Shown here: in pieces, positions 53,609-63,400 of the stretch | Layout of the letters: each line of letters begins with the position of its first letter | Numbering within the stretch: position 1 is the first letter of the stretch | Assembly: GCF_003853645.1 (NCBI RefSeq) | Contig: NZ_QTPO01000014.1 | Span: forward strand, 1-64,000 | Origin: Burkholderia sp. Bp9143 | GTDB lineage: Bacteria; Pseudomonadota; Gammaproteobacteria; Burkholderiales; Burkholderiaceae | Length of the DNA stretch: 64,000 bases | Direction: 5' to 3' | Translations under genes and position numbers: made by a program | Notes under the pieces: generated by a model | The model's input: only the letters and a program-made list of their open reading frames with translations | Database searches by the model: none | What the model was told of the DNA's origin: nothing

Positions 53609-54154
53609 TCAGGGGCTCCGACGCGTGAAGGTCAGCGTCGCGCCGGCTTCGGTCACGATCTGCAATTGCTGCGGCTCGCGCATCTGCACGCCGGTCTTCT
53701 CGATGTGCGCGAGCGCATCGAGGTACGCGTGTTCGAGCTGGCCGCCGAGCGCGTTCGGGCATGCCATGCGCGTGCCGGCGAGCGGCCCGAAGCTCAGCAG
53801 GCCGTTCTTGAGCGCGTAGGTTCCCATGTAGCGGTTGCAGCCCGAAAAGCCGCTGGCGCGCCGGACGCCCGATTCGGTGGACAGCGCGAGCTTGATCGGC
53901 TCGCCGTTGTCGCCATGCGGAATCGTGCGTGGCGTGCCGTCGGCGTTCACCCAGCTCGTGAGTTCCCAGGTCGTGTCGTCGAGCAGCTGGACGGCGGCGG
54001 GGTTGTACGGGTCGGGTGCGGGGGCGGCGGAATCGGGGTGGGTCGGCATCGCGCAGGCGGCGAGAAGCGTGGCAAGCGTCAACGCGCAGAGCGGCGCGCG
54101 CAACGGGCGAAGCAGGCCGGTGCGTGCGCGTGCGGCGGCGGACAGGTGGGACAT
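53609..54154 (-). CDS. META-domain (HslJ-like) lipoprotein
   Basis: A 181-residue protein with signal LRAPLCALTLATLLAACA (lipobox LLAAC, acylated Cys34) and a Pro/Ala-rich linker. A META domain runs from about 60 to 178: LDDTTWELTSWVNADG, LALSTESGVRRASGFSGCNRYMGTYAL, LSFGPLAGTRMACPNALGGQLEHAYLDAL and GATLTFTR. The FSGCNRYMG and TRMACP motifs are classic META features with a conserved Cys pair. META proteins such as HslJ are envelope or stress-linked with unclear biochemistry. It stands alone near ftsK and divergent from purT. Confidence 0.87.
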   Translation of the reverse strand: MSHLSAAARARTGLLRPLRAPLCALTLATLLAACAMPTHPDSAAPAPDPYNPAAVQLLDDTTWELTSWVNADGTPRTIPHGDNGEPIKLALSTESGVRRASGFSGCNRYMGTYALKNGLLSFGPLAGTRMACPNALGGQLEHAYLDALAHIEKTGVQMREPQQLQIVTEAGATLTFTRRSP

Positions 54155-54370
54155 GAGCCTCGTTCCTCATCGGATTCTGATCAAGGCGTAAGAGTAACGC
54201 ACCCGCCCCGCGCGAGGCGAGCCGACACTTCGCGCGTGAAAACGTTCGCAACCCGCCCGCGAGCCTCGCGCGGCGGAGCGGCGACGCGACGAAACCGGCC
54301 GGACCGGCACGGGTGCGCGTGTTAACATCGAAGCCGTTTTCGTCCTCCAACAGAACCAGCGGGAAATCAC

Positions 54371-55585
54371 ATGCAGATCGGTCAGCGGCTCGGTACGCCG
54401 CTTTCACCCTCGGCCACGCGCGTCATGCTGCTCGGCGCGGGCGAACTCGGCAAGGAAGTCATCATCGCGTTGCAGCGGCTCGGCGTCGAAGTCGTCGCGG
54501 TCGACCGCTATCCGGACGCACCGGGCCACCAGGTCGCGCATCGCGCGCACGTGATCGACATGACCGACGCCGCCGCGCTGCGCGCGGTCGTCGAGGCCGA
54601 GCGTCCGCACCTGATCGTGCCGGAGATCGAGGCGATCGCGACCGATGCGCTCGCGGCGATCGAGGCGGCCGGCCTCGCCGAGGTGATCCCGACCGCACGC
54701 GCGACGCAGCTCACGATGAACCGCGAAGGTATCCGCCGCCTCGCGGCCGAGGAGCTCGGGCTGGCGACTTCGCCGTATGCGTTCGCCGAGTCGTTCGACG
54801 CGTTCAGCGCGGCCGTCGCGAAGATCGGCATGCCGTGCGTCGTGAAGCCGGTGATGTCGTCGTCGGGCAAGGGGCAGTCGGTCGTGCGGACCGAAGCCGA
54901 CGTGAAGCCCGCCTGGGACTACGCGATGGCGGGCGGCCGCGTGAACCACGGCCGCGTGATCGTCGAGGGCTTCATCGATTTCGACTATGAGATCACGCAG
55001 CTGACCGTGCGCGCGATCGACCCGGCGACGCTCGAGACGCGTACCCACTTCTGCGAGCCTGTCGGGCATGTGCAGGTGGCGGGCGACTACGTCGAATCCT
55101 GGCAGCCGCAACCGATGAGCGCCGTCGCGCTTGAAAAGTCGCGCGAGATCGCGCACAAGGTGACCGAAGCGCTCGGCGGGCGCGGGATGTTCGGCGTCGA
55201 GCTGTTCGTGCGCGGCGACGAAGTCTGGTTCTCCGAGGTGAGCCCGCGGCCGCACGACACCGGCCTCGTGACGCTCGCGTCGCAGCGCCAGTCGGAGTTC
55301 GAATTGCACGCGCGCGCGATTCTCGGGCTGCCGGTCGATCCGACGCTCGGCTCGCCGGCCGCGTCGGCGGTGATCTACGGCGGGCTCGACGAGCGCGGCA
55401 TCGCGTTCGAGGGCGTGCGCGACGCGCTGGCCGTGCCGGGCGCCGACCTGCGCCTGTTCGGCAAACCGGAAAGCTTTGCGAAGCGGCGCATGGGCGTCGC
55501 ACTCGCGACCGGCGCGACCGTCGACGAAGCCCGCGAACGCGCGAAGCGCGCCGCGGCGGCCGTACGGCCCGTGTCGGCGCGCTGA
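54371..55585 (+). CDS. purT: Formate-dependent phosphoribosylglycinamide formyltransferase
   Basis: A 404-residue ATP-grasp enzyme catalysing the third step of purine synthesis by formate activation, an alternative to folate-dependent PurN. The N-terminal pre-ATP-grasp shows [30 protein letters not shown] and [11 protein letters not shown] with formate/GAR-binding Glu. The ATP-grasp core has [33 protein letters not shown], and [32 protein letters not shown] with metal-binding acidic residues. The start [18 protein letters not shown] is canonical. A small lipoprotein gene follows after 18 nt and may be co-transcribed. Confidence 0.97.
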   Translation: MQIGQRLGTPLSPSATRVMLLGAGELGKEVIIALQRLGVEVVAVDRYPDAPGHQVAHRAHVIDMTDAAALRAVVEAERPHLIVPEIEAIATDALAAIEAAGLAEVIPTARATQLTMNREGIRRLAAEELGLATSPYAFAESFDAFSAAVAKIGMPCVVKPVMSSSGKGQSVVRTEADVKPAWDYAMAGGRVNHGRVIVEGFIDFDYEITQLTVRAIDPATLETRTHFCEPVGHVQVAGDYVESWQPQPMSAVALEKSREIAHKVTEALGGRGMFGVELFVRGDEVWFSEVSPRPHDTGLVTLASQRQSEFELHARAILGLPVDPTLGSPAASAVIYGGLDERGIAFEGVRDALAVPGADLRLFGKPESFAKRRMGVALATGATVDEARERAKRAAAAVRPVSAR

Positions 55586-55603
55586 TCCGGCCAGGAGAGC
55601 GCG

Positions 55604-55798
55604 ATGGTGTCGACATGGCGGCGGATCGGCCGTATCGGCAAGCTGGGCGCCGCGCTGGCGCTCGTCGCGAGTCTTGCGGGGTGCGGCCTCGCGGCCGCGC
55701 CGTGCCGGATCGCATCGGCCGGGCTGAAGATCGTGCCGGTCGTCGGCCATGTCGCGGCCGCGCCGACCGACGCGTGCGCCGACGTCATCGATCCCTGA
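55604..55798 (+). CDS. Small lipoprotein (DUF6726-like)
   Basis: A 64-residue predicted lipoprotein with basic N-terminus and lipobox (GAALALVASLAGCGL, acylated Cys27). The mature 38 residues are LAAAPCRIASAGLKIVPVVGHVAAAPTDACADVIDP with two further Cys. The ...KIVPVVGHVAAAPTDACADVID segment recurs in short Burkholderiales envelope proteins of unknown function. A GGAG site lies just before the ATG, and the gene is 18 nt downstream of purT. Confidence 0.72.
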   Translation: MVSTWRRIGRIGKLGAALALVASLAGCGLAAAPCRIASAGLKIVPVVGHVAAAPTDACADVIDP

Positions 55799-55880
55799 CC
55801 GGCGAACCGTTAACCCATAACCAACGATAACCGCGCGTCCCGCGAGGGCGCGCCTCCATCCGTCTCGTGAGAGGACCTGC

Positions 55881-56264
55881 ATGATTCGCCAAACCTTCGC
55901 CGCGCTCGCGCTGGCCGGCGCCGCCGTTTCCGTTGCGCATGCCGCGCAACTGACCGTCGAGGAGATCGACGCCGATTCGCGCGTGCAGACCCTCTATCAG
56001 TGCGCGAACCAGAAGCAGCCGGTGCGCGTGTCGTACTGGCGCGCGGGCAACGGCCAGAGCTTCGCGCTGGTGCCGGTCAACGGGCAGCAGTTGCTGTTCG
56101 TCGATACCGTTTCTGCGTCGGGCGCGCGCTACGAGGCCGGACGCTATACGTGGTGGACGAAGGGCAAGGAAGGGACGCTGCGCGACGAGATCGCCGACCA
56201 GAATGCGGCACCGCTGCTTGGCGACTGCGTGCAGGTCGAGAAGAAGAAAAAGAAGAAGGGTTGA
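55881..56264 (+). CDS. MliC-family lysozyme-inhibitor-like exported protein
   Basis: A 127-residue secreted protein with a Sec signal (MIRQTFAALALAGAAVSVAHA). The mature part matches the MliC/PliC beta-barrel: VQTLYQCANQKQPVRVSYW, then SFALVPVNGQQLLFVDTVSASGARYEAGRYTWWTKGKEGTL with the inhibitory SGARYxxG loop, and a second Cys near the end (LGDCVQ) for a disulfide. MliC proteins block host C-type lysozyme. There is no lipobox, so it is periplasmic rather than anchored. The C-terminus has six consecutive Lys. An AGAGGA site precedes ATG 55881. Confidence 0.82.
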   Translation: MIRQTFAALALAGAAVSVAHAAQLTVEEIDADSRVQTLYQCANQKQPVRVSYWRAGNGQSFALVPVNGQQLLFVDTVSASGARYEAGRYTWWTKGKEGTLRDEIADQNAAPLLGDCVQVEKKKKKKG

Positions 56265-56762
56265 GCGCTGCGCACGCGATCGGGTAGTCATGCGAGCGTG
56301 CCGATCGCCGCGATCGGTGCGGGCCGCCGGGTTCGACCTTGGACAGGACGGTGGGGCGGGCAGCGATCGCGCTCGTTGGCCGCCTGCTGACTTTCCGACG
56401 GGGGTGGTCGAGATTTGACCCCTGATATTCACCATCAGCCGATCGGGATAGCCCGATCGCTCGACGCACCGCCCGCGCCCGGCCTGCTGGCGCCCGCCGC
56501 GAACCGCCATCGGGGCCGTTCGCGGCGTTGTCACGGACAGATTGCTGCGCAGTGCTACAATACGGCCCTTTCCGCCGGCATTCGCGCCGAACGGAGTCCG
56601 CACGGCCTGTGGCGCCCGATGTTCGAATCGAACCGGTCCCGAGCGCCAGAGCGGCGCCGCGCGGCGCGCCGCGGCTCCGTCTACTTCCGAAATGTGATGA
56701 GCGCAGGCCCGGCCGGCCTGACGCACGATGTCCCCGCCGCGCCTTTTGAGCGAAACGCCACC
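56265..56762 (+). other. 500-nt leader region upstream of rhlE, no gene
   Basis: No convincing gene lies here. The open frame that runs into rhlE upstream (from 56415) is an untranslated or spurious extension lacking family similarity. A TACAAT -10-like hexamer occurs at 56556-56561 without a good -35. If it were used, the rhlE leader would be nearly 200 nt, which would not be unusual for a cold-responsive helicase mRNA. Confidence 0.4.
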
Positions 56763-58244
56763 ATGTCCGATTCTGTCGCCAAGCCAGCCGACGCAACCTT
56801 CGATCAATTCGGCCTTGCCGCCGATATCCTGAAAGCCATTGCGGAGCAGGGCTATACGACGCCGACGCCGATTCAGGCGCAGGCCATTCCGGTAGTGCTC
56901 GCCGGCCGCGACGTCATGGGCGCCGCGCAAACGGGCACCGGCAAGACCGCGAGCTTCTCGCTGCCGATCATCCAGCGGCTGCTGCCGCAGGCCAACACGA
57001 GCGCGTCCCCGGCGCGCCACCCGGTGCGCGCGCTGATCCTCACGCCAACCCGCGAACTTGCCGACCAGGTCGCCGCGAACGTGCATGCGTACGCGAAGCA
57101 CACGCCGCTGCGCAGCGCGGTCGTGTTCGGCGGCGTCGACATGAATCCGCAGATGGCCGAGTTGCGCCGCGGCGTCGAGATCCTGATCGCGACGCCGGGC
57201 CGCCTGCTCGACCACGTGCAGCAGAAGACGGCGAACCTCGGCCAGGTCCAGATCCTCGTGCTCGACGAAGCCGACCGGATGCTCGACATGGGCTTCCTGC
57301 CCGACCTGCAGCGCATCCTGAACCTGCTGCCGAAGGACCGCCAGACGCTGCTGTTCTCGGCGACGTTCTCCGGCGAAATCAAGAAGCTCGCGTCGACCTA
57401 CCTGCGCAGCCCGCAGACGATCGAGGTCGCACGCAGCAACTCGACCAACGCGAACGTTACGCAAATCGTCTACGACGTCGCCGAAGGCGACAAGCAGGCG
57501 GCCGTCGTGCAGTTGCTGCGCGATCGCGGGCTCAAGCAAGTGATCGTGTTCTGCAACAGCAAGATCGGCGCGAGCCGGCTCGCGCGCAACCTCGAGCGCG
57601 ACGGCGTCGTCGCATCGGCGATCCACGGCGACAAGACGCAGATCGAGCGGATGCAGGCCCTCGACGCGTTCAAGCGCGGCGAGATCGAGGCGCTGGTCGC
57701 GACCGACGTGGCCGCGCGCGGTCTCGACATCGCCGAACTGCCGGCCGTGATCAACTTCGACCTGCCGTTCAACGCGGAAGACTACGTGCACCGGATCGGC
57801 CGTACGGGCCGCGCGGGCGCGACGGGAGATGCGCTGTCGCTGTGCAGCCCGAACGAGCGCAAGCAACTCGCCGATATCGAAAAGCTGATCAAGCGTCCGC
57901 TCGACGTGCAGACGCTCGCGCTCGACAAGCCGGCGCGCCATCGTCACGACGAGCGTGGCAGCGATCGCGGGGGGGAGCGCGGCGGCGAACGCGGCGGCCG
58001 TCGCGAGCGCGACGAGCATCGCGGTGCGTCGGGGCGTCGTTCGGGCGGTTCCGAGCGTGGCGGCCATCACCGTCGTCACGAGGCGCCGGTCGACGATTTC
58101 TTCCTGAAGCCGTACGTACCGTCGGCGCCGGCGAAACAGCCGGAAGAGACGAAGGCCGCGCAGCAGCCCGAGAAGAAGGGGCCGAAGCGTCAGGTCGCCG
58201 CGCTGCTCGGCGGCTTCGGGATGCCGCGCAAGCCGTCGGCATAA
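56763..58244 (+). CDS. rhlE: DEAD-box RNA helicase RhlE
   Basis: A 493-residue RNA helicase. Domain 1 has the Q-motif (FDQFGLAADILKAIAEQGYTTPTPIQ), Walker A AQTGTGKT (about 55-62), PTRELA, TPGR, VLDEADRMLD (motif II) and SAT. Domain 2 has NVTQIVYDV, VIVFCNSK, ATDVAARGLDI and YVHRIGRTGRAG. The C-terminal tail (about 400-493) is basic and Arg/Gly/His-rich (RHRHDERGSDRGGERGGERGG), consistent with RNA binding. It is most like RhlE, involved in ribosome assembly and RNA decay. ATG 56763 fits the family start. Confidence 0.94.
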   Translation: MSDSVAKPADATFDQFGLAADILKAIAEQGYTTPTPIQAQAIPVVLAGRDVMGAAQTGTGKTASFSLPIIQRLLPQANTSASPARHPVRALILTPTRELADQVAANVHAYAKHTPLRSAVVFGGVDMNPQMAELRRGVEILIATPGRLLDHVQQKTANLGQVQILVLDEADRMLDMGFLPDLQRILNLLPKDRQTLLFSATFSGEIKKLASTYLRSPQTIEVARSNSTNANVTQIVYDVAEGDKQAAVVQLLRDRGLKQVIVFCNSKIGASRLARNLERDGVVASAIHGDKTQIERMQALDAFKRGEIEALVATDVAARGLDIAELPAVINFDLPFNAEDYVHRIGRTGRAGATGDALSLCSPNERKQLADIEKLIKRPLDVQTLALDKPARHRHDERGSDRGGERGGERGGRRERDEHRGASGRRSGGSERGGHHRRHEAPVDDFFLKPYVPSAPAKQPEETKAAQQPEKKGPKRQVAALLGGFGMPRKPSA

Positions 58245-58290
58245 GCGGGCGGTTCAGGCGGTCGGTGCGGCGCGCGAGCGCTGCCGCGGA

Positions 58291-58325
58291 AACGGGTGCA
58301 TGCGATGGGCATGTGCCCGTTTTTT
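58291..58325 (+). terminator. Terminator downstream of rhlE
   Basis: AACGGG-TG-CATGC and GCATG-TG-CCCGTT form a stem with two weak pairs, followed by TTTTTT. It is 47 nt past the rhlE stop. Confidence 0.75.
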
Positions 58326-58500
58326 GTTGGGCGCGAGAATTTGCGAAGGCGCGCGCGAGGGGTGATGGCTTGCCGCGCGGAGCAGGGGCGGTCCGGGGGG
58401 GCGCTTCGGTGCTGTGTCGTCAGCGGGCGTGCAGTTCCGGTCAACTCGGGCTGACGGGTGCAGGAACGCGGTCGATACGAACCGCTGTCCTGCGATCGAC

Positions 58501-59394
58501 TCAACCGGCGCGTGGCCCGAAGCGACGCGCCCACGCATCGGTCGCGGCCGCGTAGAACGCATCCATCGTATCGCCCGATGGGTCGCCATCGGCCAAAAGG
58601 CCGAGATGCGCCGCGGCGGCCCGCAGCGCCGGCAGCGGATCGTCGCGTTCGAGCGCGATCGCGCCCGTCTGCTTGCTGAGCTTTTCGCCGTTCGCATCGA
58701 CGACGACCGGCACGTGCAGGTAGCCGGGCGTCGGCACGCCGAGACAGCGCTGCAGGTAGATCTGGCGCGCGGTCGAATCGAGCAGGTCGGCGCCGCGCAC
58801 GACTTGCGTGATGCCCGCGTCGGCATCGTCGACCACGACCGCGAGCTGATACGCCCACTGGCCGTCCCCGCGCTTCAGCACGAAATCGCCGACCTCGGTC
58901 GCGAGGTTCTGCGCTTGCATGTGCTGCCAGCGGTCGTCGAACGTGACGATCGCGGCGTCGCCGTCCGGCACGCGCAGCCGCCACGCACGCGCGGGCTTGC
59001 CGTGCAGGCCGGTGCGGCAGGTGCCCGGGTACGCGAGTGTCGTGTGGCGCTCGTGCGCGGCACGCAGCGAGTCGGCGATTTCCTTGCGCGTGCAGCCGCA
59101 CGGATACACGCGCCCCGCGGCGACGAGCCGTTCAAGCGCGGCCGCATAGGCGGCCTCGCGCGTGCTTTGCCACACGGGCGGCTCGTCGGGCGTCATGCCG
59201 AAATGCGCGAGCGTCGCGAGGATGTCGTCGGCGGCGCCGGGCACCGTTCGCGGGCCGTCGATGTCCTCGATGCGCACGAGCCACGCGCCGCCGTGCGCGC
59301 GCGCGTCGAGCCAGCTCGCGAGCGCCCCGACCAGCGAGCCGAAATGCAGCGGGCCGGTGGGCGACGGCGCGAAGCGGCCGCGGTAGCCGTTCAT
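58501..59394 (-). CDS. gluQ: Glutamyl-Q tRNA(Asp) synthetase
   Basis: A 297-residue truncated glutamyl-tRNA synthetase paralogue that charges glutamate onto the queuosine of tRNA-Asp. The class I motif is [13 protein letters not shown] (about 8-20; HxGH-like HFGS), RIEDIDGPR follows, and the zinc-site region reads [10 protein letters not shown]. The KMSKS equivalent is EKLSKQTG (about 234-241). It lacks the anticodon-binding C-terminal domain, as expected. It precedes trhO on the minus strand by reading direction but follows it physically by 22 nt, so trhO and gluQ form a likely operon of tRNA modification genes. Confidence 0.94.
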   Translation of the reverse strand: MNGYRGRFAPSPTGPLHFGSLVGALASWLDARAHGGAWLVRIEDIDGPRTVPGAADDILATLAHFGMTPDEPPVWQSTREAAYAAALERLVAAGRVYPCGCTRKEIADSLRAAHERHTTLAYPGTCRTGLHGKPARAWRLRVPDGDAAIVTFDDRWQHMQAQNLATEVGDFVLKRGDGQWAYQLAVVVDDADAGITQVVRGADLLDSTARQIYLQRCLGVPTPGYLHVPVVVDANGEKLSKQTGAIALERDDPLPALRAAAAHLGLLADGDPSGDTMDAFYAAATDAWARRFGPRAG

Positions 59395-59416
59395 CGGGAC
59401 GCGGAGCGACGCGCGC

Positions 59417-60274
59417 TTACGCGGCGGCGCTGGCTGCCTGCGCGCAGGCCGGGCACGACTTGCCGGGCACGTAGCTCGGCGATTGCTGGGCTTCCGGCGT
59501 GACGACCGCGCGGCACGCGAAGCACGTGACGTTCTCGGTCGGCTGCAGTTGCGGATTCAGCGCGGTGCGGTAGTCGAACACGAAGCAGTCGCCGTGATAG
59601 TGCGCACCGCCGACTTCCTCGAAATACTTCAGGATCCCGCCCTCGAGCTGGTACACGTTCTCGATGCCGATTTCCTTCATGTGGATCGCCGCCTTCTCGC
59701 AACGGATACCGCCGGTGCAGAACGACACGACCGTCTTGCCTTCGAGATCGGCGCGGTTCGCGTCGATCACTTCCGGGAACTCGCTGAACTTGTCGATCCG
59801 GTAGTCGAGCGCGTCGTCGAACGTGCCGACGTCCACTTCGAATGCATTGCGCGTGTCGAGCATCACGACCGGGCGGCCCGTGTCGTCGTGGCCGCGGTCG
59901 AGCCACGCCTTCAGCGTGCGGGCGTCGACGAACGGCGCGCGGCCGAGTTCCGGCTTGATCGCCGGCTTCTTCATCGTGATGATCTCGCGCTTCAGGCGCA
60001 CGAGCATCCGGCGGAACGGCTGCGAGTCGGACAGACTCTCCTTGAACTGCAGCGTCGCGAACTTGCCCTCGAACAGCGGATCGTGACGGAGGTAGTCGAC
60101 GAACGCGTCGGTCGCGTCGCGCGGGCCGGCGATGAACAGGTTGATGCCTTCCGGCGCGAGCAGGATCGTGCCGCGCAGGCCGAGTTCGTTGCAGCGGGCG
60201 GTGACGAGCGGGCGCCATTGCTCGGTCGCGTCGAGCGACACGAAGTGGTAGGCGGCGAGGTTGACGATGGTCAT
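59417..60274 (-). CDS. trhO: tRNA uridine-34 hydroxylase TrhO (rhodanese-like)
   Basis: A 285-residue UPF0176 protein. The N-terminal ferredoxin-like domain reads [23 protein letters not shown] and [17 protein letters not shown] rhodanese domain covers about 120-215 with the active Cys in [17 protein letters not shown]-terminal Cys-rich part has [14 protein letters not shown] and GKSCPACA, a probable metal site. TrhO hydroxylates wobble uridine (ho5U34) using oxygen. The promoter-proximal gene of a two-gene tRNA modification operon with gluQ, divergent from dnaE. Confidence 0.93.
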   Translation of the reverse strand: MTIVNLAAYHFVSLDATEQWRPLVTARCNELGLRGTILLAPEGINLFIAGPRDATDAFVDYLRHDPLFEGKFATLQFKESLSDSQPFRRMLVRLKREIITMKKPAIKPELGRAPFVDARTLKAWLDRGHDDTGRPVVMLDTRNAFEVDVGTFDDALDYRIDKFSEFPEVIDANRADLEGKTVVSFCTGGIRCEKAAIHMKEIGIENVYQLEGGILKYFEEVGGAHYHGDCFVFDYRTALNPQLQPTENVTCFACRAVVTPEAQQSPSYVPGKSCPACAQAASAAA

Positions 60275-60495
60275 GATGGTCCGACGGGAAACGGCCGCGG
60301 CCGTGCGGCGGGCGCACGGCGGCCCCGCAAAAAAGGGTGCGAAGCCGGGACGATGATTCGAAAACCCGTATTATCCCGCAAACTGCGCAGGCGCCGGCAC
60401 CTGGCCGTTCGGCCGGCGTCGCACGCATCGGCCGAACGGCCGGGCGCGGGGATTTTTTGGGCAGCCCGCGCGACGACGCGGCTACAATGTCGCCC

Positions 60496-63400
60496 ATGTC
60501 AGATCCCCGCTTCGTCCATCTTCGCGTTCACTCCGAATTCTCGATTGCCGACGGCATCGTGCGCCTCGACGACATCGTCAAGGCGGCCGCCGCAGACGGC
60601 CAGGGCGCGCTCGCCCTCACCGATCTCGGCAACGCATTCGGCCTCGTCCGTTTCTACCAGGAAGCCCGCGGCAAGGGCATCAAGCCGATCGCCGGCTGTG
60701 ACGTCTGGATCACCAATCCGGACGATCGCGACAAACCGTCGCGCCTGCTGCTGCTGGTGAAGGACAAGACCGGCTACCTGAACCTGTGCGAGCTGTTGTC
60801 GAAGGCGTGGCTCACGAACCAGTACCGCGGCCGCGCGGAGCTCGACGCGAGCTGGCTCGACGGCGAACTCTCGCACGGGCTGCTCGCGCTGTCGGGCGCG
60901 CAGCAGGGCGATATCGGGCTCGCATTCGCGGCCGGTAACGAGGAAGCCGCGCGCCGTCATGCCGAGCGCTGGGCGAAGGTGTTCCCGGGCGGTTTCTACA
61001 TCGAGCTGCAGCGTTTTGGCCAGCCGGGCGCCGAGGCGTACATCCAGCAGGCCGCGACGCTCGCCGCGTCGCTGAAGCTGCCGGTCGTCGCGACGCATCC
61101 GACGCAGTTCATGACCGACGACGATTTCACCGCGCACGAAGCGCGCGTGTGCATCTCGGAAGGCGACATGCTCGCGAATCCGCGGCGCCAGAAGCGCTTC
61201 ACGACCGATCAGTACTTCCGCACGCAGGACGACATGGCCGCGCTGTTCGCCGACCTGCCGTCGGCGGTCGCGAACACGGTCGAGATCGCGAAGCGCTGCA
61301 ACCTGAAGCTCGAGCTCGGCAAGCCGAAGCTGCCGCTGTTCCCGACGCCGGACGGCATGTCGCTCGACGACTACCTGGTCCAGCTGTCGAAGGAGGGGCT
61401 CGAGAAGCGCCTCGAACAGCTGTATCCGGATGCCGCGGAGCGCGACGCGCAGCGCGACACGTACTACAAGCGGCTCGAATTCGAGTGCGGGACCATCACG
61501 AAGATGGGCTTCCCCGGCTACTTCCTGATCGTTGCCGACTTCATCAACTGGGCGAAGAACAACGGCGTGCCGGTCGGCCCGGGCCGCGGTTCGGGTGCCG
61601 GTTCGCTGGTCGCGTACGCGCTCGGCATTACCGATCTGGACCCGCTGCGCTACAACCTGCTGTTCGAGCGATTCCTGAATCCGGAACGCGTGTCGATGCC
61701 CGACTTCGACATCGACTTCTGCCAGCACGGCCGCGATCGCGTGATCCAGTACGTGAAGGAAAAATACGGCGCGGACGCCGTGTCGCAGATCGCCACCTTC
61801 GGCACGATGGCCGCGAAGGCGGCCGTGCGCGACATCGGCCGCGTGCTCGATCTCGGCTACATGTTCACCGACGGCGTCGCGAAGCTGATCCCGTTCAAGC
61901 CGGGCAAGCACGTGACGATCGCCGACGCGATGAAGGAAGAGCCGCAGCTGCAGGAGCGCTACGACCACGAGGACGAAGTGCACCAGCTGCTCGACCTCGC
62001 GCAGCGCGTCGAGGGCCTCACGCGTAACGTCGGGATGCACGCGGGCGGCGTGCTGATCGCGCCCGGCAAGCTGACCGATTTCTGCCCGCTGTACACGCAG
62101 GGCGACGACGGCGGTGTCGTCAGCCAGTACGACAAGGACGACGTCGAAGCCGTCGGCCTCGTGAAGTTCGACTTTCTGGGTCTCACGACGCTGACGATCC
62201 TCGACTGGGCCGAGCGCTACATTCGCCGCCTCGATGCGTCGAAGGCCGACTGGTCGCTCGCGCAGGTGCCGCTCGACGATCCGGCGTCGTTCCAGATCCT
62301 GAAGAAGGCCAACACGGTCGCCGTGTTCCAGCTGGAAAGCCGCGGGATGCAGGGCATGCTGAAGGACGCGCAGCCCGACCGCTTCGAGGACATCATCGCG
62401 CTCGTGTCGTTGTACCGTCCGGGTCCGATGGATCTGATCCCGAGCTTCTGCGCACGGAAGCACGGCCGCGAGAAGGTCGACTATCCGGATCCGCGCGTCG
62501 AACCCGTCCTGAAAGAGACCTACGGCATCATGGTCTATCAGGAGCAGGTGATGCAGATGGCGCAGATCATCGGCGGCTACTCGCTCGGCGGCGCCGACTT
62601 GCTGCGTCGCGCGATGGGCAAGAAGAAGCCCGAGGAGATGGCCAAGCACCGCGAAATCTTCGCCGAGGGTGCGGCGACGAACGGCCTCACGCGCGAGAAG
62701 TCCGACGAGATCTTCGACTTGATGGAGAAGTTCGCGGGCTACGGCTTCAACAAGTCGCACGCGGCGGCCTACGCGCTGCTCGCGTATTACACCGCGTGGC
62801 TGAAGGCGCACCATCCGGCCGAATTCATGGCGGCCAACATGACGCTCGCGATGGACGACACCGACAAGGTGAAGATCCTGTTCGACGACTGCGTCGTGAA
62901 CAACCTCGCCGTGCTGCCGCCGGACATCAACGCTTCGCATTACCGGTTCGAGCCGGTCGCCGAAGCCGACGGCCGGCGCTCGCGCACGATCCGCTACGGC
63001 CTCGGCGCGGTGAAGGGCAGCGGCCAGAACGCGATCGAGGAAATCCTGCGCGCGCGCGAGGAAAAGCCGTTCACCGACCTGTTCGACTTCTGCGAGCGGA
63101 TCGACCGGCGCGTCGTCAACCGCCGCACGGTCGAGGCGCTGATCCGCGCCGGCGCGTTCGATTCGCTGAACGCGAACCGCGCGCAGATGCTCGCGTCGGT
63201 GCCGCTCGCGATGGAAGCGGCCGACCAGGCCGCGGCGAATGCGATGCAGGCCGGCCTGTTCGACATGGGGGCCGAGTCGCCGCACGCGCATGCGCTCGTC
63301 GACGAACCCGCGTGGGACGACAAGCGCCGCCTGCAGGAAGAGAAGGGCGCGCTCGGCTTCTACCTGTCCGGCCACCTGTTCGATGCGTATCGCGACGAAG

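Noticed and set aside
56415-56762. N-terminal extension of rhlE
   Set aside because: The 116 extra residues are basic low-complexity with no family match; the Q-motif begins normally after ATG 56763.
60483-60488. TACAAT box just before dnaE as a full promoter
   Set aside because: No -35 at an acceptable spacing; noted only in the dnaE entry.
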